From positions 1 to 47,972 of the forward strand of contig CADCUR010000308.1 of assembly GCA_902805935.1 (NCBI GenBank): a stretch of 47,972 nt of DNA. Direction: 5' to 3'. The notes under the pieces were generated by a model. That model made no database searches. It worked only from the letters and a program-made list of their open reading frames with translations, and had not been told where the DNA came from. Positions 1 through 8,180 of the stretch are shown here, piece by piece. Source of the DNA: an uncultured Pyrinomonadaceae bacterium. Its GTDB lineage: Bacteria > Acidobacteriota > Blastocatellia > Pyrinomonadales > Pyrinomonadaceae. Within the stretch, counting starts at the first letter, position 1. Each line of letters begins with the position of its first letter. The translations under genes were made by a program, and so were the position numbers.

Positions 1-123
1 AAGTTGACGAGAATTGATTTTGAAAAAACAATCGAAGTAATAAACAAGATTCCGCGCCGTGACGTGCGAATAGCTTTGCAGTTAGAGGTGCTGGAAAACG
101 GTTGGGAATCAAACTTCAAATGA
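1..123 (+). CDS. 3' end of an unidentified protein (partial, truncated by the window edge)
   Basis: Frame 1 is open from base 1 to a TGA at 121-123, giving the last 40 codons of a protein ending in ENGWESNFK. The stop overlaps the ATG of ribF at 120 in an ATGA arrangement, which is typical of translationally coupled operon genes and is the main reason to believe this frame is real. The tail is charged and shows no motif I recognise. Genes often found before ribF include truB and nrnA, but nothing here confirms either. The start lies outside the window. Confidence 0.5.
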   Translation, partial: KLTRIDFEKTIEVINKIPRRDVRIALQLEVLENGWESNFK

Positions 124-1073
124 AAATTTTTCACGGTACGGACAATGCGAACATCACGCGCTCGACAATTTTAACTTTGGGCGTTTTCGACGGCTTGCAT
201 CTCGGACACCAGCGCATTATGCAGACGGTTGTCGAGCGGGCGAAAGCCGCACGCGCCGTGCCGACCGCGATAACTTTCGACCCGCATCCGCGTTCGGTTT
301 TGTATCCCGAAAACGCGCCGCCGCTGCTGCAAACGCTCGACCAGCGCCTTTCAAATTTTGAAGTTTTGGGCATCGAGCAAACCATCGTCATTCGTTTCGA
401 CAAAGATTTTGCCGGTCAAGACGCGGAGATTTTTCTGCGCGACATCGTTCACGAACGGCTTCAGGCGAAGGAAGTTTATCTGGGAAAAGGTTTCGCCTTC
501 GGGGTAAATCGAGGCGGCAACATCGAACTTTTGCGCCGAATGAGCCGTGAACTCGGATTTGCGGCGGACGAAGTTCCCGAAGTTTGTCTGCGCGGTCAGC
601 GCATTTCATCGTCGAGAATCCGCGAGTTGCTCAAAGACGGGAAAATCAATTTAGCGCGCCGAATGCTCGGCAGACCTTACGGCGTCGAAGGTCAAATCGT
701 GCGCGGCGACCAGCGCGGGCGCACCATCGGTTTTCCGACGGCAAATTTGAAACCGCGCAACCGCGTGATTCCGAAATACGGCGTTTACGCGACGGCGACT
801 TTAATTAATGATGTCTGGCGGCGCAGCATTACGAACGTCGGCGTGCGCCCGACGTTTGACGGCGACCGCGTGCCTTCGATTGAAACTTACGTATTCGATT
901 TCGACGGCGACCTCTACGGCGACGTTTTGCGCGTCCGCTTTCTGCACCGCATCAGAGATGAAAGAAAATTCGGCGGCATCGAAGAATTAAAGGTGCAAAT
1001 CACTAAGGATTCAAGCCGCGCCCTGAACTACTTCAACCGCTCGGGCGTTAAGAGTATGTTAGATTTAGCGTAA
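120..1073 (+). CDS. ribF: Bifunctional riboflavin kinase / FAD synthetase
   Basis: This 317-residue protein would convert riboflavin to FMN and then FMN to FAD in the cytoplasm. The N-terminal nucleotidyltransferase domain (about residues 15-180) carries GVFDGLHLGH with the HxGH nucleotide-binding motif at 27-30, and later GKGFAFGVNRGGN and SSSRIRELL. The C-terminal riboflavin kinase domain (about 185-310) shows GRTIGFPTANL, PKYGVY, NVGVRPTF and ETYVFDFDGDLYG. Length fits the family (about 310). A TTG at 102 is in frame, but the ATG at 120 is preferred because it overlaps the TGA of the upstream frame (ATGA) and because family members begin just before this point. Together with ribBA at 36933 it is the second flavin gene in the window. 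Confidence 0.95.
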   Translation: MKIFHGTDNANITRSTILTLGVFDGLHLGHQRIMQTVVERAKAARAVPTAITFDPHPRSVLYPENAPPLLQTLDQRLSNFEVLGIEQTIVIRFDKDFAGQDAEIFLRDIVHERLQAKEVYLGKGFAFGVNRGGNIELLRRMSRELGFAADEVPEVCLRGQRISSSRIRELLKDGKINLARRMLGRPYGVEGQIVRGDQRGRTIGFPTANLKPRNRVIPKYGVYATATLINDVWRRSITNVGVRPTFDGDRVPSIETYVFDFDGDLYGDVLRVRFLHRIRDERKFGGIEELKVQITKDSSRALNYFNRSGVKSMLDLA

Positions 1074-1194
1074 GGTGATTTTATGTGTATTACGATTACA
1101 GTCTTAGAAAAAACTGCCGTGAACTAAAAGACAAAGTAAAACTGACAAGCCGCATCGAAAACTTTTCCGCAATTTTACCGAAACATTTTTTAAG

Positions 1195-2943
1195 ATGAGC
1201 GAATTAACAAACACGCAGGGTTTAGCATTAAAAGAAAAAACAATCGAGCCGATTACAGAAAACGGCAACGGCGCGTCCTCCGCGCTTCTGCCGACGAAAA
1301 ACACGCCCGTTTCAAAACAAATCTCAAACGCGGATTTGATCGCCGAAGAGAAATCTCTGGTCGAACGCGAAACTGAAATCGAGAAAAATTACCAAGGTTG
1401 GCGCGGTTATCTGCGGCTTCTTCAAGTGTCGCGGGTCATTGGCAATCTTTCGCTTTATCTGTATCTCGATCAATACAACCTTCATCACGCACAGCACGAA
1501 AAACAAGCCGAAGTGAGAATGACGACGGCGCAAAGATTGACCTGGCTGGCAATTGTCGGCGAGTATTTATACCGTATCAAACTCTGGTTTTTTCATCAGT
1601 TTCTTTTGCTGTTGCGTTTTGTTTACATCGGCAATGAAGCGAACAAAGAAGTCAATCAGGAAAGACAAGCCGTCTGGCTGAAGGAGAATCTGATAAATCT
1701 CGGTCCGACGTTTATTAAAATCGGGCAGTCTCTAGGAACGCGCGCCGACCTTTTGCCGCTGCCGTTTGTCAAAGCGCTGGGCGAGTTGCAGGACAACGTG
1801 CCGTCGTTTCCGAACGAGATCGCGTTTGCGCGAATCGAAAAGGAATTGGGCAAAAAGATAACCGAAGTTTACGCCGAATTCGATGTCGAGCCGATTGCCG
1901 CAGCAAGTTTGGGGCAAGTCTACCGCGCCAAACTTTTCACGGGCGAAGAAGTCGCCGTCAAAGTTCAGCGACCGAACCTGCAAGGCATCATCAAGGGCGA
2001 CATCGAGATTTTGCGAAAAGTCGCCCGCTTTGCCGAACGGTTTCCCAGCTTGAACGAAAACGCTGATTGGGCGGGAATGCTCAGGGAGTTTGACGAAACG
2101 GTTCACGAGGAAATGGATTACGCGGCGGAAGGGCGTAACGCCGAACGCTTTCGAGAAAGTTTCAAAGAATGGACGAACGTTCATGTTCCGAAAATTTACT
2201 GGAACGCGACGACGGAAAAAGTTCTCACGATGGAATTTATCAACGGCACGAAAGTCACCGCGCTCGACGAGCTTCGCGCCCGCAGCGTATCGCCGGAAAA
2301 AGTCAATCGGCTGCTGATTCGCACTTATTTAAAACAATTGTTGGAAGACGGATTTTTTCACGCCGACCCGCATCCGGGAAATCTGCTGGTGATGCCCGAC
2401 GGCAGATTAGCGTTTTTCGATTTCGGAATGGTCGGCAGAATTTCGCCGCAATTGCAATCGAAAATGATTGACGCATTTTTCCACGTCGTAGCGAAAGACC
2501 CGGCGGGAATCGCGCAGGATTTGATTGACCTGGATTTTATGAAGCCCGGCTCGAACGCCGACGCCGTGCGCCCGATTGTCGAAAAAATGTTTGAGTTTCA
2601 TCTGAACCTGAAACTCAAAGAAGTGAACTTCAAAGAATTGACTTACGATCTGGCGGACGTGATGTATGATTATCCGTTTCGCCTGCCGTCGAATTTCACG
2701 TATATTATGCGCGCCCTGATGACGCTTGAAGGCATCGGCATCATTACCGATCCGGAATTTAATTTCTTTGAAACGGCGAAACCTTACGCCAAGGAATTTA
2801 TGTTCAAGCGCGAAGGCAAGGATTTGCGGAAACTGCTGACCGATAAACTTCTCGGGCGCGACAAAGACGGCAAAGTTGATCTTGACCGAACCTGGAAACT
2901 GGCGAAGATGGCGTTCAAGACAGTTTTCAATCAGAGCAAATAA
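1195..2943 (+). CDS. ABC1/AarF/UbiB family atypical kinase
   Basis: This 582-residue protein belongs to the ABC1/UbiB atypical protein-kinase-like family, whose members support isoprenoid quinone biosynthesis or lipid homeostasis at the membrane. Visible motifs are the KxGQ region (LGPTFIKIGQSLGTR, about residues 169-183), the alanine-rich loop AAASLGQVYRA near 235 that replaces the glycine-rich loop of ordinary kinases, the VAVKVQRP lysine strand, the catalytic HADPHPGN at about 389 and the metal-binding FDFGMVG at about 408. The first 65 residues are polar and variable. UbiB usually has two C-terminal membrane helices; here the C-terminus is charged, as in the shorter AarF-like forms. No other quinone gene lies nearby, so the pathway is not fixed. 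The name ubiB would be over-precise. Confidence 0.9.
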   Translation: MSELTNTQGLALKEKTIEPITENGNGASSALLPTKNTPVSKQISNADLIAEEKSLVERETEIEKNYQGWRGYLRLLQVSRVIGNLSLYLYLDQYNLHHAQHEKQAEVRMTTAQRLTWLAIVGEYLYRIKLWFFHQFLLLLRFVYIGNEANKEVNQERQAVWLKENLINLGPTFIKIGQSLGTRADLLPLPFVKALGELQDNVPSFPNEIAFARIEKELGKKITEVYAEFDVEPIAAASLGQVYRAKLFTGEEVAVKVQRPNLQGIIKGDIEILRKVARFAERFPSLNENADWAGMLREFDETVHEEMDYAAEGRNAERFRESFKEWTNVHVPKIYWNATTEKVLTMEFINGTKVTALDELRARSVSPEKVNRLLIRTYLKQLLEDGFFHADPHPGNLLVMPDGRLAFFDFGMVGRISPQLQSKMIDAFFHVVAKDPAGIAQDLIDLDFMKPGSNADAVRPIVEKMFEFHLNLKLKEVNFKELTYDLADVMYDYPFRLPSNFTYIMRALMTLEGIGIITDPEFNFFETAKPYAKEFMFKREGKDLRKLLTDKLLGRDKDGKVDLDRTWKLAKMAFKTVFNQSK

Positions 2944-2999
2944 TTTTATATTGACTTAAATTTGAAATTAAACTGGAATTGGCGTTAAATCATTTAACT

Positions 3000-3707
3000 A
3001 TGAAATACGTCAATTTCATTTTTTTGATAACGTTCATTTGCTATTACACCTTAAACGTATCAGCGAAAATGACTGACAAAATCAAAATCACGCACGTCAA
3101 AAACGATTTTTCGATCCAAGAGCTGAATAATAAATTTTGGAAAGAAGCGAAAGATGTGATCGTTGACAAATATTGGTCAGGCGAAAATGCTCCGGTCGGA
3201 CGACATTTCAAAACGAAACTTTTATGGTCGGATTCGGCGCTTTATGTTCGTTTTGAAGCGAATCAAGCCGAGCCTCTGGTTGTTTCGGAAAAAGCAAATT
3301 TGAAAACGAAAACGCGCGGGCTTTGGGACAGAGACGTTTGCGAGATTTTTCTGGTGCCGAATAAAAACGAGCCGCGCAAATATTTCGAGTTTGAAATCGC
3401 GCCGAACGGCGAGTGGATTGATTTAGGAATTTATCAAAAAACAGACGAACGAATTACCGATTGGAATTATAATTCGGGAATGCAGTCCGCCGCGCGGATC
3501 GAAAAAGACCGAGTTATAATGGCGTTAAAAGTCGAATGGAAAGCGTTCGGCGCAGTTCCGAAGTCGGGCGATGTCTGGCGCGGAAACATTCTTAGATGTG
3601 TCGGCAGAGAGCCGACGCGCGGCTATCTCGCGTGGCAGCCGACTCGGACGAAAGAGCCGAGTTTTCACGTTCCCGAAGCGTTCGGCAATTTTCAATTTTC
3701 AGAGTAA
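3000..3707 (+). CDS. Exported CBM9-like (carbohydrate-binding family 9-like) protein
   Basis: The product has 235 residues. An N-terminal signal peptide (MKYVNFIFLITFICYY, then NVSA) points to export. The rest matches a single CBM9-like/DOMON-like beta-sandwich: LLWSDSALYVRFEA, then LWDRDVCEIFLVPNKN, YFEFEIAPNGEWIDLG, a central W-rich strand, and a C-terminal LAWQPT...FHVPEAFGNFQF. Such domains bind sugars, often at the end of secreted glycoside hydrolases, but here the domain stands alone, so no enzyme activity can be assigned. An in-frame TTG at 2979 would add seven polar residues ahead of the signal peptide; the ATG at 3000 is preferred. There is no clear Shine-Dalgarno sequence. The gene converges with the YkvA-like gene, with only 9 bases between the stops. 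Confidence 0.75.
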   Translation: MKYVNFIFLITFICYYTLNVSAKMTDKIKITHVKNDFSIQELNNKFWKEAKDVIVDKYWSGENAPVGRHFKTKLLWSDSALYVRFEANQAEPLVVSEKANLKTKTRGLWDRDVCEIFLVPNKNEPRKYFEFEIAPNGEWIDLGIYQKTDERITDWNYNSGMQSAARIEKDRVIMALKVEWKAFGAVPKSGDVWRGNILRCVGREPTRGYLAWQPTRTKEPSFHVPEAFGNFQFSE

Positions 3708-3716
3708 TTTTTCGAC

Positions 3717-4247
3717 CTACGAAGGCGAAGCGATTTTCACGCGCTCGTTCGCATCATCCGCTGCGGTTTCAACTAAAACAAGCTTTCTGTTTTTGATAAC
3801 GTCGGCGATTGAATTAACGTTCGACATCATTTCGACTTTTGACGACAGCACGCGCGAAACTCTTTTCGGCAAGAGCATCGGCGCAAGACTCGCCGCCGCG
3901 CTTGCCAAACTGATAATATCGCCGCCGCCTTTCCAATGCTGGCGAACGATTGATTCGTCCGTTCGGTTTATCAGGCGCAGCAGAGTCAGCGCGACCAGGT
4001 AAACGTCGTCAACCTGTCCGATGAACGGCATCACGTCAGGAATAAAATCGAGCGGCATAATAACGTAAACAATCGCCGCCGCGAAAAGAGTTTTTTCGGC
4101 GAACGGAACGCGGCTGTCTTTGATTAGTCTGCCGAGCATAGTAAACATATTCGGCAGAAACATCAGCAAATTTTTCATTCTGCCTTTCGCTTCGCGTTTT
4201 TTTATTTTTCGTCCTTCGTCGTTCATCATAAGCGCCTGGCTCATCAT
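3717..4247 (-). CDS. YkvA-like (DUF1232) membrane protein
   Basis: The product has 176 residues. A DUF1232/YkvA domain lies at about residues 45-105: VPFAEKTLFAAAIVYVIMPL followed by DFIPDVMPFIGQVDDVYLVA, the family signature with the conserved D-x-I-P-D and DD pairs, within a predicted membrane hairpin. The flanks are variable; the N-terminus is basic. No biochemical role is established for the family. Translation may start at the ATG at 4247 or at the adjacent in-frame ATG at 4244; the AGAGG upstream is better spaced from the second. The gene is divergent from pta (113 bases between starts), which may mean shared control, but nothing else links them. Confidence 0.8.
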   Translation of the reverse strand: MMSQALMMNDEGRKIKKREAKGRMKNLLMFLPNMFTMLGRLIKDSRVPFAEKTLFAAAIVYVIMPLDFIPDVMPFIGQVDDVYLVALTLLRLINRTDESIVRQHWKGGGDIISLASAAASLAPMLLPKRVSRVLSSKVEMMSNVNSIADVIKNRKLVLVETAADDANERVKIASPS

Positions 4248-4360
4248 TTAACCTCTGTTTATTTTTGTTTCTTCCAGTCTATGGAAAGCGAAGCGTTTGA
4301 GCAAGTCTTTACATTTATCGTTTATAATTTATCATTAATTTGTTCGACGAAAATTAAATT

Positions 4361-5365
4361 ATGATCTTGCAGCAAATACGGCAACGCGCCGCCGCCGATC
4401 CGCAACATATCGTTTTGCCGGAAGGCGAAGACGCGCGCGTAGTGCAAGCCGCCGAAGTGTGCGTCCGCGACCGAATCGCTCGGATTACGCTCATCGGCGA
4501 CGAGGCAAAAATCCGTGAAGCGGCGCGAGCCGCCGGCGCAAATTTAAACGGCGCTGAAATTCTCGACCACCGCCAATCGAACGATTTCGGACGAACCGCC
4601 AGGCTTTATCACGAACTCCGCCGCGCCAAAGGCGTGACTTTGGAAGAAGCCGAACAGATTGTTAAAGACTCGCTTTTTTACGGCAATCTACTCGTGAAAT
4701 CCGGTGCCGCCGACGGCTCAGTGGCGGGCGCGACCAACACGACCGCTCACACGGTTCGCGCCGCGCTGCACTGCGTCGGCGCGCGCGCCGAACTTAAAAC
4801 CGTTTCGTCGTTTTTTCTAATGGTTGTGCCGGACGCGAAATTCGGGGCGAACGGCGCGATGATTTACGCCGACTGCGGCGTAGTCATCAATCCCGATGCA
4901 GGCGAACTCGCCGAAATCGCCATCGCTTCGGCTGATTCGTGCCGCGCTATTCTGGCGGTCGAGCCGCGCGTGGCGATGCTTTCATTTTCGACGAAAGGCA
5001 GCGCGAAACATCAGCTTGCCGATAAAGTCGTCGAGGCGACGAAAACCGTCCGCGCCCGTTTTCCCGAACTCGAAATTGACGGCGAGCTGCAGGCGGACGC
5101 GGCTTTGATTCCGTCAGTCGCTCGGTCAAAAGCGCCGGGTTCGAGCGTCGCCGGGGGAGCCAATGTTTTGATATTTCCCGATTTGAACGCGGGGAATATC
5201 GCTTATAAATTAACCGAAAGATTAACGGGCGGAACGGCGATTGGACCTATTTTGCAGGGACTCGACAGACCCTGTAATGATTTATCGCGCGGCTGTAAAG
5301 CGGAAGATATTGTTGACGCGGTGGCGATTACGGCAGTACAATCGCAAGCGCGAAAAATAAAATAA
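4361..5365 (+). CDS. pta: Phosphate acetyltransferase
   Basis: This 334-residue single-domain phosphotransacetylase would interconvert acetyl-CoA plus phosphate and acetyl phosphate plus CoA in the cytoplasm. Family blocks are clear: [15 protein letters not shown] at the N-terminus, [17 protein letters not shown] near 122, [16 protein letters not shown] near 205, [31 protein letters not shown], then IGPILQGL and NDLSRGC near the end. The length is that of the short bacterial Pta, without the regulatory DRTGG domain of the long form. No acetate kinase gene follows; a strong bidirectional hairpin closes the transcript instead, so ackA must lie elsewhere if the pathway runs to acetate. The ATG at 4361 fits the family N-terminus; no strong Shine-Dalgarno is seen. 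Confidence 0.95.
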   Translation: MILQQIRQRAAADPQHIVLPEGEDARVVQAAEVCVRDRIARITLIGDEAKIREAARAAGANLNGAEILDHRQSNDFGRTARLYHELRRAKGVTLEEAEQIVKDSLFYGNLLVKSGAADGSVAGATNTTAHTVRAALHCVGARAELKTVSSFFLMVVPDAKFGANGAMIYADCGVVINPDAGELAEIAIASADSCRAILAVEPRVAMLSFSTKGSAKHQLADKVVEATKTVRARFPELEIDGELQADAALIPSVARSKAPGSSVAGGANVLIFPDLNAGNIAYKLTERLTGGTAIGPILQGLDRPCNDLSRGCKAEDIVDAVAITAVQSQARKIK

Positions 5366-5368
5366 CCG

Positions 5369-5428
5369 CACAAAGAGGAAGCGCCGCGAAACAAACCAAA
5401 ATTTATTTCGCGGCGCTTCCTCTTTGTG
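5369..5428. terminator. Bidirectional terminator between pta and the HD-GYP gene
   Basis: A perfect 23-bp inverted repeat (5369-5391 with 5406-5428) has a 14-base loop. It lies between the convergent stop codons of pta (5365) and the HD-GYP gene (5441). The stem is GC-rich inside and ends in CACAAAG/CTTTGTG. A long uridine tract is lacking, so termination efficiency is not certain, but position and symmetry fit a shared terminator. Confidence 0.8.
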
Positions 5429-5440
5429 GCGTTGAAACTT

Positions 5441-6580
5441 TTAGTGAATCATTTCCAACTGCTGGCGCGAATGAACCAGTTCGGCGACGACCGCTTGATA
5501 CGAATAGATTTCCTGTTTGTCGCTCAAGGAACGTTCACGCAAAATTTCCCAATCTTCTTTTGGAATGACTTTGAAGGCGGCGACGACCAACGGGTCGAAC
5601 TGCGTTCCGGCGTGTTTTTCCAGTTCTTCGAGCGCCTCCTGATACGAGCAACCGCGCCGGTAAACGCGGTTGCTGACCATCGCGTCCAGAGCGTCCACAA
5701 CCGCGAAAATCCTGGCGCCGATGTCAATATCCTCGCCGCGCAAACCATACGGATAACCGCTGCCGTCCCATCTTTCGTGATGCTGCGCGACGAGCTGCGT
5801 CGCGCCTTCGAGAAACGGTATATTGCGGAGAATTCTTTGCCCGTGCAGCGGGTGAAGTTTCATTTTGTCCCATTCTTCGGGCGTGAGCGCGGCGGGTTTT
5901 CGCAAAATCGCGTCGGGAACGCCGATTTTTCCGATGTCGTGCAGCAGCGCGCCGAGTTCGAGATTTTTCAGCGCCTCTTTGTCTAATCCTAGCTCGTGTC
6001 CGAGCCGCAAACTGAACGTTACGACTCGCTCCGAATGCCCGTGCGTCTCAGAATCGCGCGTCTCAAGCGCCTGAACAAGTGCTTTGAGCGTCATTCGGTA
6101 GGAGTTTTCTACGTCTTCGAGAGCTTTGTCGAGTTCAGCAGTACGTTGCGAAACCAATTCCTCCAGATGATATTGGTAGCTGTCCTTCAAGTATCTGACT
6201 TCAAATTGGGAAAACGCCTTGGCGACCGCCATTTCGACTTTTTTTAGCGTAAACGGCATTTGAACTACTTCAAATGCGCCGGCGCGAAACGCCCTAACGG
6301 TGTTTCCCTCCTCCTTGTTATCGCTAATAAAAATCGGCACGGAGCGCGGCGACGCCGTTTGCAGAAACGGAATCAGTTCGAGTCCGCTGACGCTTGGCAG
6401 CGAGAAGGCGGTCAGGATAACGCAGTATTCCTGCTCTTTAATTTTTTCGAGTGCCGAACCAATCGAATCGGCTTCGTCGCAAACGTATTTCGCCGCAAAA
6501 AAACTTTTCAAAAGCGTTCGCTTTTCGGCGGTTTGTTCAATGATAAGTAATTTTCTTTCGCTCTTGGGCAAGTCAAACAT
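5441..6580 (-). CDS. HD-GYP phosphodiesterase with a degenerate receiver domain
   Basis: The product has 379 residues: an N-terminal CheY-like receiver fold (about 9-125), a helical linker (about 128-165) and a C-terminal HD-GYP domain (about 168-350). HD-GYP domains hydrolyse cyclic di-GMP. All the signature parts are present: HGHSERV at 180-186, HDIGKIG with the HD pair at 214-215, HPLHGQRIL, and HHERWDGSGYP at 267-277. The receiver has lost its chemistry: the acidic pair is E15-Q16, the phospho-acceptor position is A58 (T57 beside it), and the conserved lysine is M108. It is therefore unlikely to be switched by ordinary phosphotransfer. No Shine-Dalgarno is evident before the ATG. It converges with pta and is followed by a shared hairpin. 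Confidence 0.88.
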   Translation of the reverse strand: MFDLPKSERKLLIIEQTAEKRTLLKSFFAAKYVCDEADSIGSALEKIKEQEYCVILTAFSLPSVSGLELIPFLQTASPRSVPIFISDNKEEGNTVRAFRAGAFEVVQMPFTLKKVEMAVAKAFSQFEVRYLKDSYQYHLEELVSQRTAELDKALEDVENSYRMTLKALVQALETRDSETHGHSERVVTFSLRLGHELGLDKEALKNLELGALLHDIGKIGVPDAILRKPAALTPEEWDKMKLHPLHGQRILRNIPFLEGATQLVAQHHERWDGSGYPYGLRGEDIDIGARIFAVVDALDAMVSNRVYRRGCSYQEALEELEKHAGTQFDPLVVAAFKVIPKEDWEILRERSLSDKQEIYSYQAVVAELVHSRQQLEMIH

Positions 6581-6737
6581 ATAGTTGCGACAACAAATTT
6601 AGAACTTTTTGAACCGATTGGATTGACGGATTAGGAAAGACTGTTTCGGACTGCGAAACAGTAGAGTTAATTTATCACACGCGAGCGATACTTGGCAATT
6701 ACTTTTTCCGGGGCGGGCGTTTGGGCAAGCTCGCCGG

Positions 6738-6766
6738 TTGACGCATTCGGCGAATAGTTTTATCAT
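6738..6766 (+). promoter_or_regulatory. Sigma70-type promoter of tRNA-Leu
   Basis: A -35 box TTGACG (6738-6743) and a -10 box TATCAT (6761-6766) are separated by exactly 17 bases. The expected transcription start falls a few bases before the tRNA at 6778. Both boxes differ from consensus at one position. Confidence 0.7.
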
Positions 6767-6777
6767 TTTTAATTCAC

Positions 6778-6861
6778 GCCGGGGTGGCGAAATTGGTATA
6801 CGCACCAGACTCAAAATCTGGCGGGAGCAATCCCATGTCGGTTCGACTCCGACCTTCGGCA
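6778..6861 (+). tRNA. tRNA-Leu (anticodon CAA)
   Basis: An 84-base type II tRNA. The acceptor stem 6778-6784 pairs with 6854-6860 (five Watson-Crick pairs and two G-U pairs), with A6861 as discriminator base, as expected for leucine. The anticodon arm CCAGA/TCTGG encloses CTCAAAA, giving anticodon CAA for UUG codons. A long variable arm (GGGAGCAATCCC) follows, then the T arm 6837-6853 with loop TTCGACT. The 3' CCA is not encoded. It has its own promoter just upstream and a hairpin terminator downstream. Confidence 0.97.
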
Positions 6862-6901
6862 TTTTCATTTTTGCTTTCAGACCGCTCGTAATCGGCTTTA
6901 T

Positions 6902-6946
6902 AACAAAAAAAGATTGGCGATAATTGATCGCCAATCTTTTTTTGTT
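6902..6946 (+). terminator. Intrinsic terminator after tRNA-Leu
   Basis: An inverted repeat of about 20 bp (core 6905-6921 with 6927-6943, loop AATTG) is built around AGATTGGCGAT and followed by an extended T tract. It is also symmetric enough to act on the minus strand, where it lies just downstream of the Crp/Fnr gene stop at 6974. Confidence 0.85.
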
Positions 6947-6973
6947 TTTGCCTGCCGCTCGTAACCGACCGGA

Positions 6974-7786
6974 TTATTTGACTGCCGCGTAGCATTCGCA
7001 AGCCGAGGCTTCGAGTTTTTGACGATTTAGGACGATGCGCCCGCGAAGATAATCAATACATCCGTTGCTTCGCAAATTTTGGGCGATGCAAGTGACGCTC
7101 GGACGCTGAACGCCTAAAACGACGGCAATTTGTTCTTGCGTCAAACGCAGGTTGTTCTTTTTGGTGCGGTCGGCGAGCATCAGCAGCCAACTGGAAAAGC
7201 GGTTTTCGATGCGGTGATGGTTGTTGCAGACGGCGCGTTGCATAATTTGTCTGATATACGAATTGGTATAGTCGAGACACGACGTTTGCAAAAAACCGGC
7301 GCGAAAGAATTCCTGTTTGAAAATTTTCGCGCTCATTCGGAACGCGCTGCCGGCGATTAAAGCCTGCGTCCAGACGTTGCCGGTTTGAATGCCCAGAACC
7401 GAAGCGAGTCCGACGATTCCCTCGCTGCCGATCATTGCCGTTTCCACGGTTTTGCCGTCTTCTAAAATGCTCAACTGCGAAAAAACGGCGGTTTCCGGAA
7501 AGTAAACGTATTCGCTCGCGCCGTCGGGTTGATAGACGACTTCGCCGCTCGTGATCGAAACCGGCTGCAGTTGCAGCAGCAGGCGCGCAAACTCTTCGCC
7601 GGTTTGCGCGGCGAGCAGACGGTTGGCGAGCAATGCTTTTGTCGGAAAGGTTTTCTCGGAAAACTGATTCCATCTGTCCGACAAATTTTCCTTCAGTGCA
7701 TCTCCGCCTCTAAAAACCGGTTTGGCGTTCAGATTGACGACGACGCCGTTTTTAGAATAGCTTTTTTCCGCTCCGTAATTATTCAT
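6974..7786 (-). CDS. Crp/Fnr family transcriptional regulator
   Basis: The product has 270 residues: an N-terminal extension, a cyclic-nucleotide-binding-like beta roll (about 70-175), a dimerisation helix and a C-terminal winged helix. The roll shows VYFPETAVFSQLSILEDGK and AMIGSEGIVGLASVLG, typical of the divergent Crp/Fnr subgroup. It lacks the arginine-containing phosphate cassette of cAMP receptors, so cAMP binding is doubtful. No N-terminal Fnr-type cysteine cluster is present. The helix-turn-helix is LRLTQEQIAVVLGVQRPSVT. A good Shine-Dalgarno (AAGAGGAAA) precedes the ATG. It is the last gene of a minus-strand operon: pseudo-receiver, PYP-like PAS, then this regulator 43 bases on. That context suggests it is the transcriptional output of a signalling module, though its ligand is unknown. 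Confidence 0.88.
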   Translation of the reverse strand: MNNYGAEKSYSKNGVVVNLNAKPVFRGGDALKENLSDRWNQFSEKTFPTKALLANRLLAAQTGEEFARLLLQLQPVSITSGEVVYQPDGASEYVYFPETAVFSQLSILEDGKTVETAMIGSEGIVGLASVLGIQTGNVWTQALIAGSAFRMSAKIFKQEFFRAGFLQTSCLDYTNSYIRQIMQRAVCNNHHRIENRFSSWLLMLADRTKKNNLRLTQEQIAVVLGVQRPSVTCIAQNLRSNGCIDYLRGRIVLNRQKLEASACECYAAVK

Positions 7787-7829
7787 TATATTTCCTCTTA
7801 AATTTTAATTTCCCCCGAAATTTCTCGAT

Positions 7830-8180
7830 TTAGGAATTGTTGAATCTGATGTCAACGATGATTAGTTTTTTGTCTTCGTCAAACTCTCTTTCGCTGATGC
7901 GCGTCAGCATCACCTTCATTTCCGCCGGACGTTCTTCAAACTGGCAGGTGAAAGTAAATTTTTCTGCCGAATCCGAACCGCACGCGAAATGCCTGAAGCG
8001 GCGGCGAAATTCCTCGATGTTTTTAAACGGCGCGACTTCATCAAAGAAGTTGCGCCCGACCAAATCGGACGACGGCGCAGCAGAGGCGGCGTAAACGCCC
8101 GGATTGACTCTCGAATACATCACGGTTCCCGCCGTGTCCAATTCAAATAAACCCATATTGCCTGTTGAAACATTTGTCAT
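7830..8180 (-). CDS. Small PAS-fold protein resembling photoactive yellow protein, without the chromophore cysteine
   Basis: The product has 116 residues and forms one PAS domain. The central segment LVGRNFFDEVAPF (about 40-52), followed by an EEFRRRFRHF helix and then FTFTCQFEERPAEMKVMLTR, resembles photoactive yellow protein, where the corresponding segment is IGKNFFKDVAPC. This comparison is from memory. The cysteine that binds p-coumarate in PYP (Cys69) is Phe52 here, and the pocket Tyr42/Glu46 positions appear to be Ser and Pro, so classical PYP photochemistry is not expected. The start codon overlaps the TGA of the upstream pseudo-receiver gene (ATGA, 8177-8180), implying coupled translation. 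Role: probably a ligand- or protein-binding sensory subunit. Whether it is a true PYP relative or a generic PAS domain needs a profile search. Confidence 0.65.
   Translation of the reverse strand: MTNVSTGNMGLFELDTAGTVMYSRVNPGVYAASAAPSSDLVGRNFFDEVAPFKNIEEFRRRFRHFACGSDSAEKFTFTCQFEERPAEMKVMLTRISEREFDEDKKLIIVDIRFNNS

Noticed and set aside
6599-6934. Minus-strand frame over the tRNA, with a KVGVEPTWDCSR-like peptide
   Set aside because: This is the well-known false protein produced by reading the antisense strand of a tRNA-Leu gene.
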